Assembly (NCBI GenBank): GCA_019634915.1
Contig: JAHCAN010000003.1
Location: 1 to 64,000 of the forward strand
Direction of reading: 5' to 3'
DNA: 64,000 nt
Origin: Steroidobacteraceae bacterium
GTDB taxonomy: Bacteria > Pseudomonadota > Gammaproteobacteria > Steroidobacterales > Steroidobacteraceae
Below the pieces are notes generated by a model. The model did not search any database. It had not been told where the DNA came from and saw only the letters and a list, made by a program, of their open reading frames with translations. Positions 8,106-16,000 of the stretch are shown piece after piece (positions within the stretch are counted from its first letter, which is position 1; the number at the start of each line of letters is the position of its first letter). The translations under genes and the position numbers were made by a program.

Positions 8106-10352
8106 ATGCCTGTACCCGCGGACAATGCGCGTGCCGATCGCTGGGCATCCCTCGAGCCCTATGCGCAGCTCGTGCGCTCGCTGCTGCCGCGTGCCTCCGG
8201 CATCGCGGTATTCGATTCCGCCGCGAACCTGCGCTGGTCGAACGACACGGCCGTGTGGCCCGATCTCGTGCACGCCGTCGAGCAGTCCGCCGCCGAGGCT
8301 TCGGCCGACAGCGCCGCGCCCGGCCAGCTGCGCGTGCTCGAAGGCAACGTGCCGCTGTACCTGTGCTGGCTGCGCGACGACACGACGCAGCAGCTGCTCG
8401 CGGTGATCGCGATCCAGTGCCGCGCGAGCAGCGACGGCGAGCAGCGCTCGTTCTCGTTCGTGCACGCGCTGATCCGCCCCGCGCTCGAGTGCCTGCGCCG
8501 CGAGCTGCTCGCGCGCCACAGCCTCGACCTGCTCACCGAAAATCTCAGCGCGCGCGACCGCGACCTCGAGCTCGTGCTCGCCGTGTCGAGCCGCGATGGC
8601 GCGCGTCCGGGCGATGACGCCTCGGCGCTGCGCGTGATCCTCGAGAACAGCGTCGAGCACCTCGGCTGCGCGCTCGCCGCGCTGCTGGTGCCCGACAAGA
8701 GCCTGGTGCTGTTTCGCATGTCGCGCGAGCAGCCCGCCGACGGCCGCCTGCTCGCGCAGACGCACCGCCATCTGCTCTCGCTCGGCCAGGTGCGCCGCGA
8801 GCCGCTGATCATGAACCGCCTCGCGCAGGGCAGCGCGTTCGGCACGCTGCCCTACAAGATCCTCTCGTGCTCGCTGCGCAACGCCGCGGGGCGCCCGATC
8901 GGCATCTTCGCGCTCTACCGCCACGAGGCTGCGGCCGATTTCAACGATCGCGAGGCGCGCCTCGCCGAGGTGCTCGCGCGCAAGGCCTCGATGATCATCG
9001 AGTCGAGCTACGACGCGATGACCGGCCTGCTCAACCGCCAGGCCTTCGAGCAGCGTGCCGCCGACCTGATCGCCGGCGCCGCCGCCGGCAAGCCGCTCGC
9101 GGTGCTGTATGTCGACGTCGACCAGCTGCACCTCGTCAACGAGAACTTCGGCATGCACGTCGGCGACCTGATGCTCTCGATGCTCGCCGACATGATGCGG
9201 CGGCGGCTGCCACCGGCCGCGGTCGCGGCGCGCATCTCCGGCGATCGCTTTGCCGTCGTCGTGCCGGGGCCGCTCGAGGCGGCGCTCGAGCTCGCGACCT
9301 CCTGGTGCGAGACCGCCGCGCAGCTTGCCGCTGTGCAGGGCGACGAGCGCTCGCGCGCCTCGCTCAGCATCGGCGTCGCCGAGCTCGTGCCCGGCGACGT
9401 CGGGCTCACGCACACGCTGGCCGCCGCGGAAACCGCGTGCAAGGCGGCCAAGGACCGCGGCCGCAACCGTGCCGAGGCCTACCAGGCCGCCGACGAAAGC
9501 GTCGTGCGCCGTTTCACCGACATCACGATCGCCGCCTCGCTGCGCGCTGCCGTCGCCGACGACCGGCTGCGGCTCGATGCGCAGTTCATCCAGCCGCTCG
9601 ACGCCGCGCCGTCCCGTCCGCCGCATTTCGAGGTGCTGCTGCGCATGATCGACGACGAGGGCCGGACCCTCGGTCCCGACCGGTTCCTGTCCGCGGCCAA
9701 CCGTTACCAGCTGATGCCGACGATCGATCGCTGGGTGATCGAGCGCGCGCTCGGCATGCTGCGGCCCCATGCCGGGCTGATCGACGCGACCGGCGCCGTG
9801 TTCGCGATCAACTTCTCCGGCCAGTCGCTGAACGACGCCGAATTCGCCGACGAGCTGATCGCGCGCATCGAGGCGAGCGGCATCGGCCCGCAGCACCTGT
9901 GCTTCGAGCTGACCGAGAGCGCGACGATCGCCAATCTCGCGCGCGCCGAGCTGCTGATGCGCCGGCTGCGCAAGCTCGGCTGCGGCGTCGCGCTCGACGA
10001 TTTCGGCACCGGGCTGTCCTCGCTCGCGTACCTGCGCCAGCTGCCGGTGTCGATGCTCAAGATCGACGGCAGCTTCGTGCGCGACATCCTGCGCGATGCG
10101 CGCTCGGAGTCGCTCGTGCAGGCGATCGCGCAGCTCGCGCGCTCGATGCAGATGGTCACCGTCGCGGAGTACGTGGAAACCGATGCGATCCGCGAACGCA
10201 TCGCGGCGCTCGGCGTCGACTATGCGCAGGGATTCTCGATCGGCCGGCCGGTGCCGCTCGCCGACGTGCTGGCCGACCTGCAGGGCGTCCTCGCGCGCGC
10301 GCCGCGGATCTTCCCCGACCCGGTGCCGCCGCCCGCCCCCGGGCTGCATTGA
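8106..10352 (+). CDS. GAF-like/GGDEF/EAL protein, likely c-di-GMP phosphodiesterase
   Basis: A 748-residue cytosolic signalling protein. The N-terminal part (about 180-300) looks GAF-like. A GGDEF domain starts at YDAMTGLLNRQ (302), but its signature is SGDRF (378-382), so cyclase activity is unlikely. The EAL domain keeps its catalytic set: ExLxR as EVLLR (509-513), NFSGQSL, FELTES, DDFGTG, KIDGSF and QGFSIGRP. I infer c-di-GMP hydrolysis with a GTP-sensing or vestigial GGDEF. The ATG at 8106 was chosen because GGAGG lies 7 nt upstream; an in-frame ATG at 7998 lacks this. It sits between envC and ctpA. Confidence 0.9.
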   Translation: MPVPADNARADRWASLEPYAQLVRSLLPRASGIAVFDSAANLRWSNDTAVWPDLVHAVEQSAAEASADSAAPGQLRVLEGNVPLYLCWLRDDTTQQLLAVIAIQCRASSDGEQRSFSFVHALIRPALECLRRELLARHSLDLLTENLSARDRDLELVLAVSSRDGARPGDDASALRVILENSVEHLGCALAALLVPDKSLVLFRMSREQPADGRLLAQTHRHLLSLGQVRREPLIMNRLAQGSAFGTLPYKILSCSLRNAAGRPIGIFALYRHEAAADFNDREARLAEVLARKASMIIESSYDAMTGLLNRQAFEQRAADLIAGAAAGKPLAVLYVDVDQLHLVNENFGMHVGDLMLSMLADMMRRRLPPAAVAARISGDRFAVVVPGPLEAALELATSWCETAAQLAAVQGDERSRASLSIGVAELVPGDVGLTHTLAAAETACKAAKDRGRNRAEAYQAADESVVRRFTDITIAASLRAAVADDRLRLDAQFIQPLDAAPSRPPHFEVLLRMIDDEGRTLGPDRFLSAANRYQLMPTIDRWVIERALGMLRPHAGLIDATGAVFAINFSGQSLNDAEFADELIARIEASGIGPQHLCFELTESATIANLARAELLMRRLRKLGCGVALDDFGTGLSSLAYLRQLPVSMLKIDGSFVRDILRDARSESLVQAIAQLARSMQMVTVAEYVETDAIRERIAALGVDYAQGFSIGRPVPLADVLADLQGVLARAPRIFPDPVPPPAPGLH

Positions 10353-10405
10353 CGCGATGCAACAGAAACTTGCCGCCCGCCCCCGGCCTGTGTCGTAATC
10401 GGTCC

Positions 10406-11614
10406 ATGCAGGTCCGCTCCCGCACCATGCTCGCCCTCGCCACGGGTGCCATCCTCGGGATTTCGGCCTCGATGACCGGCAATGTGCTCGCCGATCTGCG
10501 CGATGGCGCGTCGGCCGATGCGCTGCCGTGGGAAGACGCGCGCCTGCTCGCCGAGGTCCTCGAACGCGTCAGGCGCGACTACGTCGACAGCGTCGACGAC
10601 CATGCGCTGATGGAGAACGCGGTGCGCGGCATGGTCAGCGCGCTCGATCCGCACTCGGCGTTTCTCGACGCCAGTGAATACGACGAGATCCGCGCGAGCA
10701 CGACCGGCTCGTATCCGGGCGTCGGCATCGAAGTGGCCGCCGAGCCCGAAGGCATCAAGGTGTTGCGCCCGATCGAGGGCTCGCCGGCCTGGCGCGCGGG
10801 CGTGCGCCCGGGCGACCTGATCGTCGCGATCGACGGCGAGGCGATCGGTCTCGATCTCGACGGCGCGATCGAGCGCATGCGCGGGCCGGCGGGCAGCCGC
10901 ATCACGCTCACGCTCGCGCGGGTCGGCACACCGGCGCCGATCGACGTGCCGCTGCAGCGCGCGCAGGTGGCCGTGCACAGCGTCGAGCACGCGATGCTCG
11001 AGCCCGGCTACGGCTACCTGCGCATCACGAATTTCAGCGAGACCACGGTCGCCGATGCCGGCCGCGCGATCGCCGATCTCGAGCGCGGCGCACAGGGCGC
11101 TCTTGCGGGGCTCGTGCTCGATCTGCGCAACAACCCGGGCGGCGTGCTCGAAGCGGCGGTCGAGGTGAGCGACATGTTCCTCGACGCCGGCGTGATCGTG
11201 ACCGCCGAGGGCCGCACCAGCGATTCGCGCTTCCGCATGGACGCCTCGCCGGGCGACGAGCTCGGCGGCGCGCAGCTCGCGGTGCTCGTCAACGGCGGCT
11301 CGGCGTCGGCGGCCGAGATCCTCGCCGGTGCGCTCAAGGACAATCGCCGCGCCGTGCTGGTCGGCCGTACCACCTACGGCAAGGGCTCGGTGCAGACCGT
11401 GATGCCGCTGTCGAGCGGCCGCGCGATCAAGCTGACCACGTCGCGGTATTTCACGCCGTCCGGCGCCTCGATCCAGCAGAAGGGCATCGCGCCCGACATC
11501 GTGATCGACGGTGAGGCGGTGACGCCCGATCCGGCCACCGTCGCGACCGACCGCGAAGTGCGCATCGCGCTCGATGCGCTGAAGTCGCGCCGCCTCGCGC
11601 AGCTCGATCGCTGA
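10406..11614 (+). CDS. ctpA: Carboxyl-terminal processing protease CtpA (S41 family)
   Basis: A 402-residue periplasmic Ser/Lys protease. It has a signal-anchor (LALATGAILGISASM), a PDZ domain (about 95-180, with YPGVGIEV and GSPAWRAGVRPGDLI) and the S41 catalytic core. The nucleophile is predicted as Ser301 in GSASAAE and the general base as Lys326 in TYGKGS; the 25-residue spacing matches Prc. LDLRNNPGG is also canonical. It probably trims envelope hydrolases or lipoproteins. The ATG at 10406 has a CGTAAT hexamer ending 6 nt upstream. DedA follows 1 nt after the stop. Confidence 0.95.
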   Translation: MQVRSRTMLALATGAILGISASMTGNVLADLRDGASADALPWEDARLLAEVLERVRRDYVDSVDDHALMENAVRGMVSALDPHSAFLDASEYDEIRASTTGSYPGVGIEVAAEPEGIKVLRPIEGSPAWRAGVRPGDLIVAIDGEAIGLDLDGAIERMRGPAGSRITLTLARVGTPAPIDVPLQRAQVAVHSVEHAMLEPGYGYLRITNFSETTVADAGRAIADLERGAQGALAGLVLDLRNNPGGVLEAAVEVSDMFLDAGVIVTAEGRTSDSRFRMDASPGDELGGAQLAVLVNGGSASAAEILAGALKDNRRAVLVGRTTYGKGSVQTVMPLSSGRAIKLTTSRYFTPSGASIQQKGIAPDIVIDGEAVTPDPATVATDREVRIALDALKSRRLAQLDR

Positions 11615-11615
11615 T

Positions 11616-12272
11616 TTGGACCTGCTCTACACGCTGACCGATTTCGTGCTGCATCTCGACCGGCATCTGGTCGAGATGCTGGTGCGTTTCGACCTGTGGA
11701 TCTACGCGATCCTGTTCGCGGTGATCTTCGCCGAGACCGGCTTCGTCGTGACGCCTTTCCTGCCCGGCGACTCGCTGCTGTTCGCGGCCGGCGCGCTCGC
11801 CGCGGTCGATACGAGCGGCACGCTGACCGCGGGCGGGCTGATCGCCACGCTCGGCGTGGCCGCGGTCCTCGGCAACTCGGTCAATTATTCGATCGGCGCG
11901 TACATCGGCCCGCCGGCGTTCAGCGGGCGCTACCGGCTGCTGAAGCTCGACTACCTGCACCGCACCGAGGATTTCTTCCGGCGCTACGGGCCGATGACGA
12001 TCGTGCTGTCGCGCTTCGTGCCGATCGTGCGCACGTTCGCGCCGTTCGTCGCCGGCGTCGGCCACATGCCCTATGCGCGCTTCCAGGCCTACAACATCGC
12101 GGGCGGCCTCGGCTGGGTCGTGCTGTTCGTCGTCGCCGGCTACCTGTTCGGCAACCTGCCGTGGATCAAGCGCAACTTCGGCCTGGTCACGATCCTGATC
12201 GTGCTCGTGTCGGTGATCCCGATCGTGCTGATGCTGCTGCGCTCTAGAGCGCCGCGCGCAGCGCGCCGATGA
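11616..12272 (+). CDS. DedA-family membrane protein
   Basis: A 218-residue integral membrane protein of the DedA/SNARE-associated family, linked to undecaprenyl-phosphate or phospholipid flipping and proton-motive force. Signatures are ETGFVVTPFLPGDSLLF in the first half and the Arg motif GPMTIVLSRFVPIVRTFAPFVAG in the second. The start is a rare TTG 1 nt after the ctpA stop, which implies translational coupling; no better in-frame ATG precedes the conserved region. Its last 29 bp overlap the convergent MAPEG gene. Confidence 0.9.
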   Translation: MDLLYTLTDFVLHLDRHLVEMLVRFDLWIYAILFAVIFAETGFVVTPFLPGDSLLFAAGALAAVDTSGTLTAGGLIATLGVAAVLGNSVNYSIGAYIGPPAFSGRYRLLKLDYLHRTEDFFRRYGPMTIVLSRFVPIVRTFAPFVAGVGHMPYARFQAYNIAGGLGWVVLFVVAGYLFGNLPWIKRNFGLVTILIVLVSVIPIVLMLLRSRAPRAARR

Positions 12273-12627
12273 GCGCGCCCGCGGTGAGCGCGATCATCGG
12301 CAGGATCGAGGCCATGTAGCCCCAGTGGCGCTTCTGCGCCGCGCGCGTGTAGCCGAAGAAATAGCCGATACGGCCGAGCACGAACACCAAGCCGAGACCG
12401 GCCGACCACAGCGGATCGACGTAGAGCGCGAAGATCAGCATCGCGGGCACGAGCACGATCAGCGATTCGAGCGTGTTCGCCTGCACGCGGTAATAACGCT
12501 CGAAATCGGCATGGCCGGTGGTGGCCGGCGCGGGCAGCTTGTAGCGGCCGCGGGCGCGCGCCACCTCGAAGCCGAACCACAGGTACTCGGCGAGCGCGAG
12601 CGCGATGACGGCGTGGACCCATGCCAT
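12244..12627 (-). CDS. MAPEG-family membrane protein
   Basis: A 127-residue, four-helix membrane protein of the MAPEG group (microsomal glutathione transferase/eicosanoid-like). The segment RYYRVQANTLESL carries the family's Arg/Asn/Glu pattern before helix 2 (ERxxRAxxNxxE). The start at 12627 is preferred over 12678 because GGAG lies 9 nt upstream and the product then begins with the typical short MAWVHAV helix. Substrate is unknown. The gene ends inside the convergent dedA gene. Confidence 0.85.
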   Translation of the reverse strand: MAWVHAVIALALAEYLWFGFEVARARGRYKLPAPATTGHADFERYYRVQANTLESLIVLVPAMLIFALYVDPLWSAGLGLVFVLGRIGYFFGYTRAAQKRHWGYMASILPMIALTAGALIGALRAAL

Positions 12628-12686
12628 GCCGGCATTCTCCGCCAGGCCGACGACACTGCGCAACGGGCGATGGCACAATAGCGCGC

Positions 12687-13136
12687 ATGGCAGGCAAGCT
12701 CCGTGGCTACGCGCACCGCATCGACATCGCGGCCGACACCGCCCGCGTGTGGTGGGCGCTGACCGCGCCGGCCGCGCTCGCGCGCTGGTGTGCGCCGGGC
12801 GCCGCGATCAGGCCGCGGGCGGGCGGGAGCTTTCGCGCGAGCGTCGATCGCATCGGCACGATCGATGCGCACATCGACGTGTTCGACCCCGGCCGCCGGC
12901 TGCGCCTGATCCACATGGCGCAGGACGGCCTGCCGACCGACGAGGCCACGCTGATCGACGACTTCCTGCTCGAAGCCGACGGTGGCGCCACGATCGTGCG
13001 CCTGCTCGGCTCGGGCTTCCCCGACGACTCGGCGTGGGATCCGTATTTCCTGCGCCTGCGCACGAGCTGGGAGCGTGCGCTCGCGCGGCTGAAGGTCTAC
13101 CTGGAAAAGAACATGGACGAGAAGGAGGCGAAATGA
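12687..13136 (+). CDS. SRPBCC (AHSA1/START-like) domain protein
   Basis: A 149-residue single-domain protein with a helix-grip ligand-binding fold. The IDIAADTARVWWALTAPAALARWCAPG start, the GGSFRASVD strand and the C-terminal SWERALARLKVYLE helix fit AHSA1-like proteins. Function is unknown; relatives bind small hydrophobic ligands or act as co-chaperones. A CACAAT hexamer ends 7 nt before the ATG. The stop overlaps the next gene as ATGA, so the pair is probably co-expressed. Confidence 0.82.
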   Translation: MAGKLRGYAHRIDIAADTARVWWALTAPAALARWCAPGAAIRPRAGGSFRASVDRIGTIDAHIDVFDPGRRLRLIHMAQDGLPTDEATLIDDFLLEADGGATIVRLLGSGFPDDSAWDPYFLRLRTSWERALARLKVYLEKNMDEKEAK

Positions 13137-13501
13137 CGGGTTTCCTGCTGCGCGCGGTGATCGCCGCCTGCGGGCTCTGGCTCGCGTCGAGCTGGGTCGA
13201 CGGCTTCTCGATCTCGACCACCGGCACGCTGCTGATCGCCGCGGCGCTGCTCGGCGTCGTCAATGCGGTCGTGCGGCCGATCGCGGTGATCCTCACGTTC
13301 CCGATCACGATCGTCACGCTCGGCGTGTTCCTGCTCGTGATCAACGCGGGCATGGTCGCGCTGGTCGCTGCGGTGCTGCCGAACTTCACGATCACGGGCT
13401 TCTGGCCCGCGCTGCTCGGCGCGCTGATCGTCAGCCTCGTGTCGTGGCTCGGCTCGTGGTTCGTCGGCTCGACGTTGAAGATCGACACGCTGCGCCGTTA
13501 G
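13133..13501 (+). CDS. Phage-holin-4-type small membrane protein
   Basis: A 122-residue protein with about four hydrophobic helices and short polar turns, matching the family named phage_holin_4_2 (YvlD-like). The NAVVRPIAVILTFPITIVTLGVFLLVINA stretch is very characteristic. Despite the name, these are chromosomal membrane proteins and there is no prophage context here. It overlaps the SRPBCC gene by 4 bp (ATGA). Confidence 0.85.
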   Translation: MTGFLLRAVIAACGLWLASSWVDGFSISTTGTLLIAAALLGVVNAVVRPIAVILTFPITIVTLGVFLLVINAGMVALVAAVLPNFTITGFWPALLGALIVSLVSWLGSWFVGSTLKIDTLRR

Positions 13502-13516
13502 GCGCCGCCCGCACGT

Positions 13517-14431
13517 TCAGCCCGGCGATTCGGGCGTCGAGACCTCTTCGGGCCAGTTGACCAGCACCACGCCCGCGAGGATCACCGCCATGCCACCGAG
13601 CATCAGGCCGGTCAGCTGCTCGTGCAGCAGCCACCAGCCGAGCAGCGTCGCGATCGCCGGGTTCACATAGCCGTAGGTCGCGACGCGCGCCGGCGTCGTG
13701 TGCTGCGCGAGCCAGGCATAGGCCGTGTAGGCGAGGCAGGAGCTGAACACGATCAGATAAGCCATCGACAGGATTCCGGCCGCCGACCAGGTCCACTCGT
13801 GGTGCTCGCCGAGGCCGAGGCCCGTCACCGTCAGCATCGTGCCGCCCGCGAACATCTGCAGGCCCGTGAAGGCGAGGATGTCGAGTCCTTTCGTCGCGTT
13901 GCGGAAATATATCGTGCCGGCCGCCCAGCCCATGCAGCCGACGAGGATGCCGATCTGCGGCACGAAGTGCGCGATCGAGAAGCCTTCGCTCGGCCAGACG
14001 ATCGCGAGCGTGCCGAGGAAGCCGAGCGCGAGACCGATGCCCGTGCGCCCGTCGATCGCCTGCGCGCGAGCGCCGAATAGGCCGAGGATCGCGATCCAGA
14101 ACGACGAGGTCACGTTCAGCAGCGCGGCCTGGCCCGACGGCACCCACTGCAGCGCCCAGACATTGAAACCGTTCGAGACCGCGATCGACAGCAGCGCCAT
14201 GACGAGGATCTGCTTCGCGTCGATCGCATCGATCCAGATGCGCTCGCCGCGCGCGCGCGCGATCGCGGTGAGCGCGATGCCGGCGATCATGAAGCGCACG
14301 CCGCCGAACAGGAACGGCGGCAGCCGGTGCACCCCGATCGAAGTCACGAGGTAGCTCGATCCCCAGACGATGTAGATGATCGCGAAGCACGCGATCATGC
14401 GCGTGCGGAAGGCGGTGGCGGGGGCGGTCAT
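13517..14431 (-). CDS. EamA/DMT-family transporter
   Basis: A 304-residue drug/metabolite exporter with ten predicted helices in two EamA halves. Conserved pieces include IVWGSSYLVTSIGV at the N-terminus, the end of the first half (ILGLFGARAQA), GWAAGTIYFRNA, and YGYVNPAIATLLGWWLLHE near the C-terminus. It is most like RhaT/YedA-type exporters of metabolites or amino acids. The ATG at 14431 starts the first helix; upstream in-frame sequence is Arg-rich and was discarded. It is convergent with the holin-like gene, with a 15-bp spacer. Confidence 0.88.
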   Translation of the reverse strand: MTAPATAFRTRMIACFAIIYIVWGSSYLVTSIGVHRLPPFLFGGVRFMIAGIALTAIARARGERIWIDAIDAKQILVMALLSIAVSNGFNVWALQWVPSGQAALLNVTSSFWIAILGLFGARAQAIDGRTGIGLALGFLGTLAIVWPSEGFSIAHFVPQIGILVGCMGWAAGTIYFRNATKGLDILAFTGLQMFAGGTMLTVTGLGLGEHHEWTWSAAGILSMAYLIVFSSCLAYTAYAWLAQHTTPARVATYGYVNPAIATLLGWWLLHEQLTGLMLGGMAVILAGVVLVNWPEEVSTPESPG

Positions 14432-14453
14432 GGAGACCGCAATGCTGCCACAG

Positions 14454-14942
14454 TCAGCCGTCGGGCCGTGATCTCGCCGCGCGAAAACGTTCGAGGCTGA
14501 CCGCCGGCCAGGTCGCCTTGACGTCGTAGAACTCCGGCACCGCCGGGACCCCCTCCGGCAGCACCACCCAGGGCAGCTTCGTCGACGTGAAGATATGAAT
14601 GTCCGGCGGGAACCGCCCCGGCTCATCGAGCGTGCCGGTGCGCAGGAAGGCGATGCGTGGCCCGGCGCCCGAGTAGTGGCTCCACAGCGCGACCTGGCAC
14701 TGCGCGCAGCGCGCCACCTTCTGGCCGCGGCCGCTCGCCGACGGTGTGTCGATGGTGACCGGCGCGCCGGACAGCAGCACGATGCGGTCGACTTCGACCA
14801 TCGCGTTCAGCACGAAGGCCGAGCCGGTCTCGCGCTGGCACCAGCTGCAGTGACAGCAATTCACGAACAGCGGCGCCGCGGTGAGGCGATAGCGCACCGT
14901 GCGGCAGCTGCAGCCGCCCTCCATCGAAATCTCATCCGGCAT
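14454..14942 (-). CDS. GFA (glutathione-dependent formaldehyde-activating)/CENP-V domain protein
   Basis: A 162-residue zinc protein. The N-terminal half has the structural and catalytic Cys pattern GGCSCRTVRY (about 9-18) and NCCHCSWCQRETGSAF (29-43). A later pair, CAQC (79-82), completes the zinc ligands. The founding member makes S-hydroxymethylglutathione, but most homologues have unknown substrates, so only the fold is assigned. The start overlaps the ogt stop by 11 bp, forming a two-gene unit with a DNA-repair enzyme. Confidence 0.87.
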   Translation of the reverse strand: MPDEISMEGGCSCRTVRYRLTAAPLFVNCCHCSWCQRETGSAFVLNAMVEVDRIVLLSGAPVTIDTPSASGRGQKVARCAQCQVALWSHYSGAGPRIAFLRTGTLDEPGRFPPDIHIFTSTKLPWVVLPEGVPAVPEFYDVKATWPAVSLERFRAARSRPDG

Positions 14943-15486
14943 GGCTGGACTCCCTGAAAAGCGGCAGGGTTTCGGCCGCGAGCGCGCCCTCGATCTCGAG
15001 CAGGCGGCGCTTGGTCGCGACCTGGCCATGCGCCGAAAAGCCGCCCGGCCGGTGACCGGCGGCGAGCACGCGATGGCATGGAATGACGATCGGCAGCGGA
15101 TTGTGCCCGAGCGCCTGGCCGACGGCGCGCGCCGCGCCGGGCTCCCCGAGGCGCTCGGCGACCTCGCCGTAGCTGAGCGTGCTGCCGGCGGGAATCGCGC
15201 GCGCGACCTCGTACACGCGCAGGTTGAACGGCGGCACGCCGTCGAGGTCGAGCACCGCCTCATCGAACCGCGCCGGCCGCCCCGCGAGGAGCGCGACGAT
15301 CGCGTCGATTACGCGCTGCACTGCCGGTGGCGGCGTGCCTTCCCGCGCGCCCGGATGATGACGCATGAGGCGCGCGCGCGTCGCGGCCGCGTCGGCCTCG
15401 GGCAGCTGCACGCCGCGGATGCCGCGCGCGGACCAGGCGATGCCACAGGGCCCGAGCGCCGTGTCGAACAATGCGAAGCCGGTCAT
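14932..15486 (-). CDS. ogt: Methylated-DNA-[protein]-cysteine S-methyltransferase
   Basis: A 184-residue suicide repair enzyme that removes O6-alkyl groups from guanine. The methyl-acceptor Cys lies in PIVIPCHRV (about residue 145), followed by GGFSAHGQVATKRRLLEIEG. The IPAGSTLSYGEVAERLG helix-turn-helix and an Arg finger precede it. The short N-terminal domain lacks Ada zinc-binding cysteines, so this is an Ogt-type enzyme. It is followed by the GFA gene with an 11-bp overlap. Confidence 0.94.
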   Translation of the reverse strand: MTGFALFDTALGPCGIAWSARGIRGVQLPEADAAATRARLMRHHPGAREGTPPPAVQRVIDAIVALLAGRPARFDEAVLDLDGVPPFNLRVYEVARAIPAGSTLSYGEVAERLGEPGAARAVGQALGHNPLPIVIPCHRVLAAGHRPGGFSAHGQVATKRRLLEIEGALAAETLPLFRESSHAG

Positions 15487-15498
15487 GTGCGATGCCGT

Positions 15499-15987
15499 TC
15501 AGGTGCCGGTGAGGGCAACGAAGTTGCCCTCGAAGTGCCCGGCGATGGTGCCGTCATACTCCACCGTCGCGAGCACCGCAATCCGCGCCTTGCCCCGGCG
15601 CTGCAGCAGCCCGACGAAAGGCTCCCAGGATTCCGGCGTTGTGAGCGCCGCGCGCGCGGTGAACGTGCCGTCGATCGGCCGCACGTACTCCATCACGTTG
15701 CGCTGGATCACGAGCCGGTTCGCGATGCCGGCGGCCCGCAGCCGCAGATGCAGCAGCGACCAGGCCGCGAGGATCGCGAGCGCCGACACGCTGCCGCCAA
15801 AGGCCGTGTCGCGATGGTTGATGTTCGGTGCGAGCGGCGCGGACAACCTGACCGCGTCGGCGTCCGCGACCAGCACATCGATGTCCATCGCCGCGGCGAG
15901 CGGGATGTGCGCGCGCAGGTAGTCGCGCAGCGCGCGCGCCTCGATGGCGGTCGCCTGCGCCTCACGCCTCGCCTGCGCGTCGCTCAT
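15499..15987 (-). CDS. YiiD C-terminal-like hotdog-fold protein (putative thioesterase)
   Basis: A 162-residue protein with a single hotdog domain. The helix-capping segment NHRDTAFGGSVSALAILAAW (about 57-76) is diagnostic of the YiiD_C thioesterase group, followed by beta strands through EYVRPIDGTF. The acyl-thioester substrate is unknown. It lies 12 bp upstream of ogt on the same strand and 13 bp downstream of the OPT transporter gene start region, so it may belong to a long minus-strand unit. Confidence 0.82.
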   Translation of the reverse strand: MSDAQARREAQATAIEARALRDYLRAHIPLAAAMDIDVLVADADAVRLSAPLAPNINHRDTAFGGSVSALAILAAWSLLHLRLRAAGIANRLVIQRNVMEYVRPIDGTFTARAALTTPESWEPFVGLLQRRGKARIAVLATVEYDGTIAGHFEGNFVALTGT

Positions 15988-16000
15988 CGCCGGCGGCGTG

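Noticed and set aside
13133-13501. Possible prophage marker (holin-family protein)
   Set aside because: The family name is historical; the neighbours are chromosomal genes and no phage structural or integrase genes occur.
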